Positions 63,867 through 64,000 of a stretch of 64,000 nt of DNA are shown here, in pieces. Made by a program: the position numbers and the translations under genes. Origin of the DNA: a candidate division CSSED10-310 bacterium. Lineage in GTDB: Bacteria > CSSED10-310 > JAFGJC01. The notes beneath the pieces were generated by a model that was given only the letters and a program-made list of their open reading frames with translations, made no database searches and was not told the origin of the DNA. The stretch lies in contig JAFGLW010000001.1 of the NCBI GenBank assembly GCA_016927905.1, forward strand, positions 62,001 through 126,000, given 5' to 3'. The first letter of the stretch is position 1. The number at the start of each line of letters is the position of its first letter.

Positions 63867-64000
63867 TCATTGTTCCATGTACTGATCCGGAACCGGATGA
63901 TGTCCTTCCCAGACAATTTTTCGGTAATTTTCTGGATCTGTATCCCCTTCGGTGTTGACCAGAAGAATCCGGGACCGGTCGTTCAGCCCCATGATATTCC
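63867..64000 (-). CDS. C-terminus of a YgeX-like diaminopropionate ammonia-lyase (runs off right edge)
   Basis: The 43 visible codons end in a TGA at 63869-63867. NTEGDTDPENYRKIVWEG matches the conserved C-terminal TEGDTDP..Y..IVWEG of YgeX, a PLP enzyme that splits 2,3-diaminopropionate and is encoded with ygeW and ygeY in selenium-linked purine degradation. Only the tail is in the window, so the call rests on this motif. Confidence 0.7.
   Translation of the reverse strand, partial: NIMGLNDRSRILLVNTEGDTDPENYRKIVWEGHHPVPDQYMEQ

Overview
The window comes from a Gram-negative-type (diderm) bacterium. It encodes an ExbB-ExbD-TonB energy-transduction operon, an outer-membrane beta-barrel protein with a terminal Phe, a lipoprotein signal, an ECF sigma/anti-sigma pair with a Spy-like periplasmic protein, and several lipid-linked-sugar (GT39/PMT-type) glycosyltransferases. 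Base composition is slightly GC-rich, genes are tightly packed with many ATGA overlaps, GTG and TTG starts are common, and TPR proteins are unusually frequent. No rRNA or tRNA is present and I cannot name the phylum; an uncultivated lineage is likely but unproven.

Layout. 1-12922 (minus strand) is one long probable operon from an extended -10 promoter near 13010: a solo GspF/PilC-type protein, SAM hydrolase, TPR lipoprotein, PflX-like radical SAM protein, a TPR-FtsY fusion, ribD-ribE-ribBA-ribH, nusB, a metallophosphoesterase, a secreted transglutaminase-like protein and the N-terminal part of mutL. 13090-19781 (plus) is a five-gene operon: two periplasmic TPR proteins, then ExbB, ExbD and TonB. 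19786-22265 (minus) carries a TPR protein, ssb and an XRE regulator.

22573-27987 (plus) is the most unusual region. A strong sigma70-like promoter precedes five closely spaced genes: a divergent FtsZ-like protein without recognisable GTP-binding loops, a tiny membrane protein, a class B PBP (FtsI-like, KTA instead of KTG), a SEDS glycosyltransferase (FtsW/RodA-like) and an FtsA-like protein. It looks like a self-contained alternative division or septal-wall cassette, possibly controlled by the divergent XRE regulator.

27984-38441 (minus) holds uvrA, a large secreted subtilase, and metabolic genes (CGGC protein, nitroreductase, acetyltransferase, adenosine deaminase, membrane protein). At 38590-39624 a secreted DUF1573 protein has an in-frame TGA exactly at a conserved Cys, followed by a SECIS-like hairpin: a probable selenoprotein. 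39692-44689 contains a HAD protein and two GT39-like genes, one split by an in-frame TAA. 44831-50802 (plus) carries an S41-like PDZ protein, a divergent polysaccharide deacetylase, a Dus enzyme and glycogen phosphorylase.

50805-53457 is a remnant of the selenium-linked purine-degradation locus (ygeY, a frameshifted ygeW head joined to a hydantoinase-like tail, xdhC). The C-terminus of a ygeX-like lyase appears at the right end. Between them (53673-63854) lie an RmlD-like SDR, small proteins, a helicase-associated protein, a TlpA thioredoxin with an outer-membrane barrel, an SPL-like radical SAM pair, the ECF sigma module, an alkyltransferase-like DNA-repair protein and a secreted protein. 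The only gene-free stretch near 300 bases is 22266-22572, which holds the divergent promoters described below.
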